Source of the DNA: an uncultured Candidatus Saccharibacteria bacterium
GTDB lineage: Bacteria; Patescibacteriota; Saccharimonadia; Saccharimonadales; Saccharimonadaceae
DNA: 11,683 bases
NCBI GenBank assembly: GCA_945916045.1
Contig: CAMEGH010000011.1
Location: 1 to 11,683 of the forward strand
Direction of reading: 5' to 3'
Shown here: piece by piece, positions 11,568 through 11,683 of the stretch
Layout of the letters: the number at the start of each line of letters is the position of its first letter
How positions within the stretch are numbered: the first letter of the stretch is position 1
Translations under genes and position numbers: made by a program
The notes under the pieces: generated by a model
The model's input: the letters and a program-made list of their open reading frames with translations, nothing else
Told to the model about the DNA's origin: nothing
Databases searched by the model: none

Positions 11568-11592
11568 AGCCTGCGGGCTTTTTTGCTATAGT
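11564..11592 (+). promoter_or_regulatory. Promoter of tRNA-Gln
   Basis: TTGAAG (11564-11569), 17-nt spacer, extended TGC and TATAGT (11587-11592). The spacer is the terminator of the upstream gene. Transcription would start near 11599, a few bases before the mature tRNA. Confidence 0.7.
11567..11584 (+). terminator. Short terminator of the 11112 gene
   Basis: AAGCC (11567-11571), TGCG loop, GGCTT (11576-11580), with a run of six Ts at 11579-11584. The stem is only 5 bp. Confidence 0.65.
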
Positions 11593-11604
11593 AGGGAAAG
11601 TTAT

Positions 11605-11679
11605 TGGGATGTCGCCAAGTGGTAAGGCACCGGGTTCTGGTCCCGGCATTCGGGGGTTCGAATCCCTCCATCCCAGCCA
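11605..11679 (+). tRNA. tRNA-Gln (anticodon CTG)
   Basis: A complete 75-nt cloverleaf. The acceptor TGGGATG (11605-11611) pairs with CATCCCA (11669-11675). The D arm is GCC-loop-GGC. The anticodon arm CCGGG-TTCTGGT-CCCGG gives anticodon CTG (reads CAG). The T arm is GGGGG-TTCGAAT-CCCTC with one G-U pair. The discriminator is G73 and CCA is encoded (11677-11679). The U1-A72 pair and G73 fit bacterial tRNA-Gln identity. Confidence 0.96.
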
Positions 11680-11683
11680 AGTA

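Noticed and set aside
1..11683. Recoded TGA (glycine), as in some CPR groups
   Set aside because: TGA ends nusB, trmD and the 11112 gene at the expected places, and no conserved gene has an in-frame TGA.

Overview
The window (about 45-50% G+C in its housekeeping genes, standard genetic code with TGA used as a stop) looks like a chromosomal segment of a Candidatus Saccharibacteria or related Patescibacteria/CPR bacterium. The support is indirect: a Mur-ligase tail with a 'KGS...LVRQ...W' ending, a short L32 without zinc cysteines, an L32-NusB-Nudix-RNase III cluster, single-span membrane proteins of unknown function, and several mRNAs that appear to start at or next to their AUG. No marker here proves the lineage.

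Layout. 1-282: 3' end of a MurF-type ligase. 335-1474: unknown single-span exported protein, followed by a terminator. 1555-4044: leuS, with almost no leader. 4048-4638 (minus): unknown single-span protein, convergent with leuS and 3 nt from it. 4681-6635: divergent promoter, then the operon rpmF (L32)-nusB-Nudix hydrolase-rnc. 6680-7149: rpsP with its own promoter and terminator. 7166-10117: the usual rpsP-khpA-(rimM)-trmD order is broken by three unrecognised minus-strand one-gene units, called A (7262-7729), B (9219-9581) and C (9740-10033). Between A and B lie khpA (7917-8306), a candidate small RNA (about 8314-8422) and an exported CAP-domain protein (8543-9145). 10138-10797: trmD. 10798-11111: a gene-free stretch with possible RNA structure. 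11112-11567: four-helix membrane protein. 11605-11679: tRNA-Gln(CTG).

The recognised genes are mostly translation and RNA-processing functions: LeuRS, L32, S16, NusB, RNase III, KhpA, TrmD and tRNA-Gln. The most interesting signal is what units A, B and C share although their proteins look unrelated. Each has a TTGAC(A/T)-17 nt-TATNNT promoter, exactly 8 nt to a 6-nt-arm inverted repeat whose sequence differs each time, then (T/A)GCACC directly after the repeat, then a good Shine-Dalgarno and a TCATGG start context. Each ends in a hairpin terminator. B and C also share a 12-base repeat at their 3' ends, and A is much richer in G+C than the host genes. I read them as a small family of foreign or mobile single-gene cassettes under one control scheme, inserted into a core operon. 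What they do is unknown.
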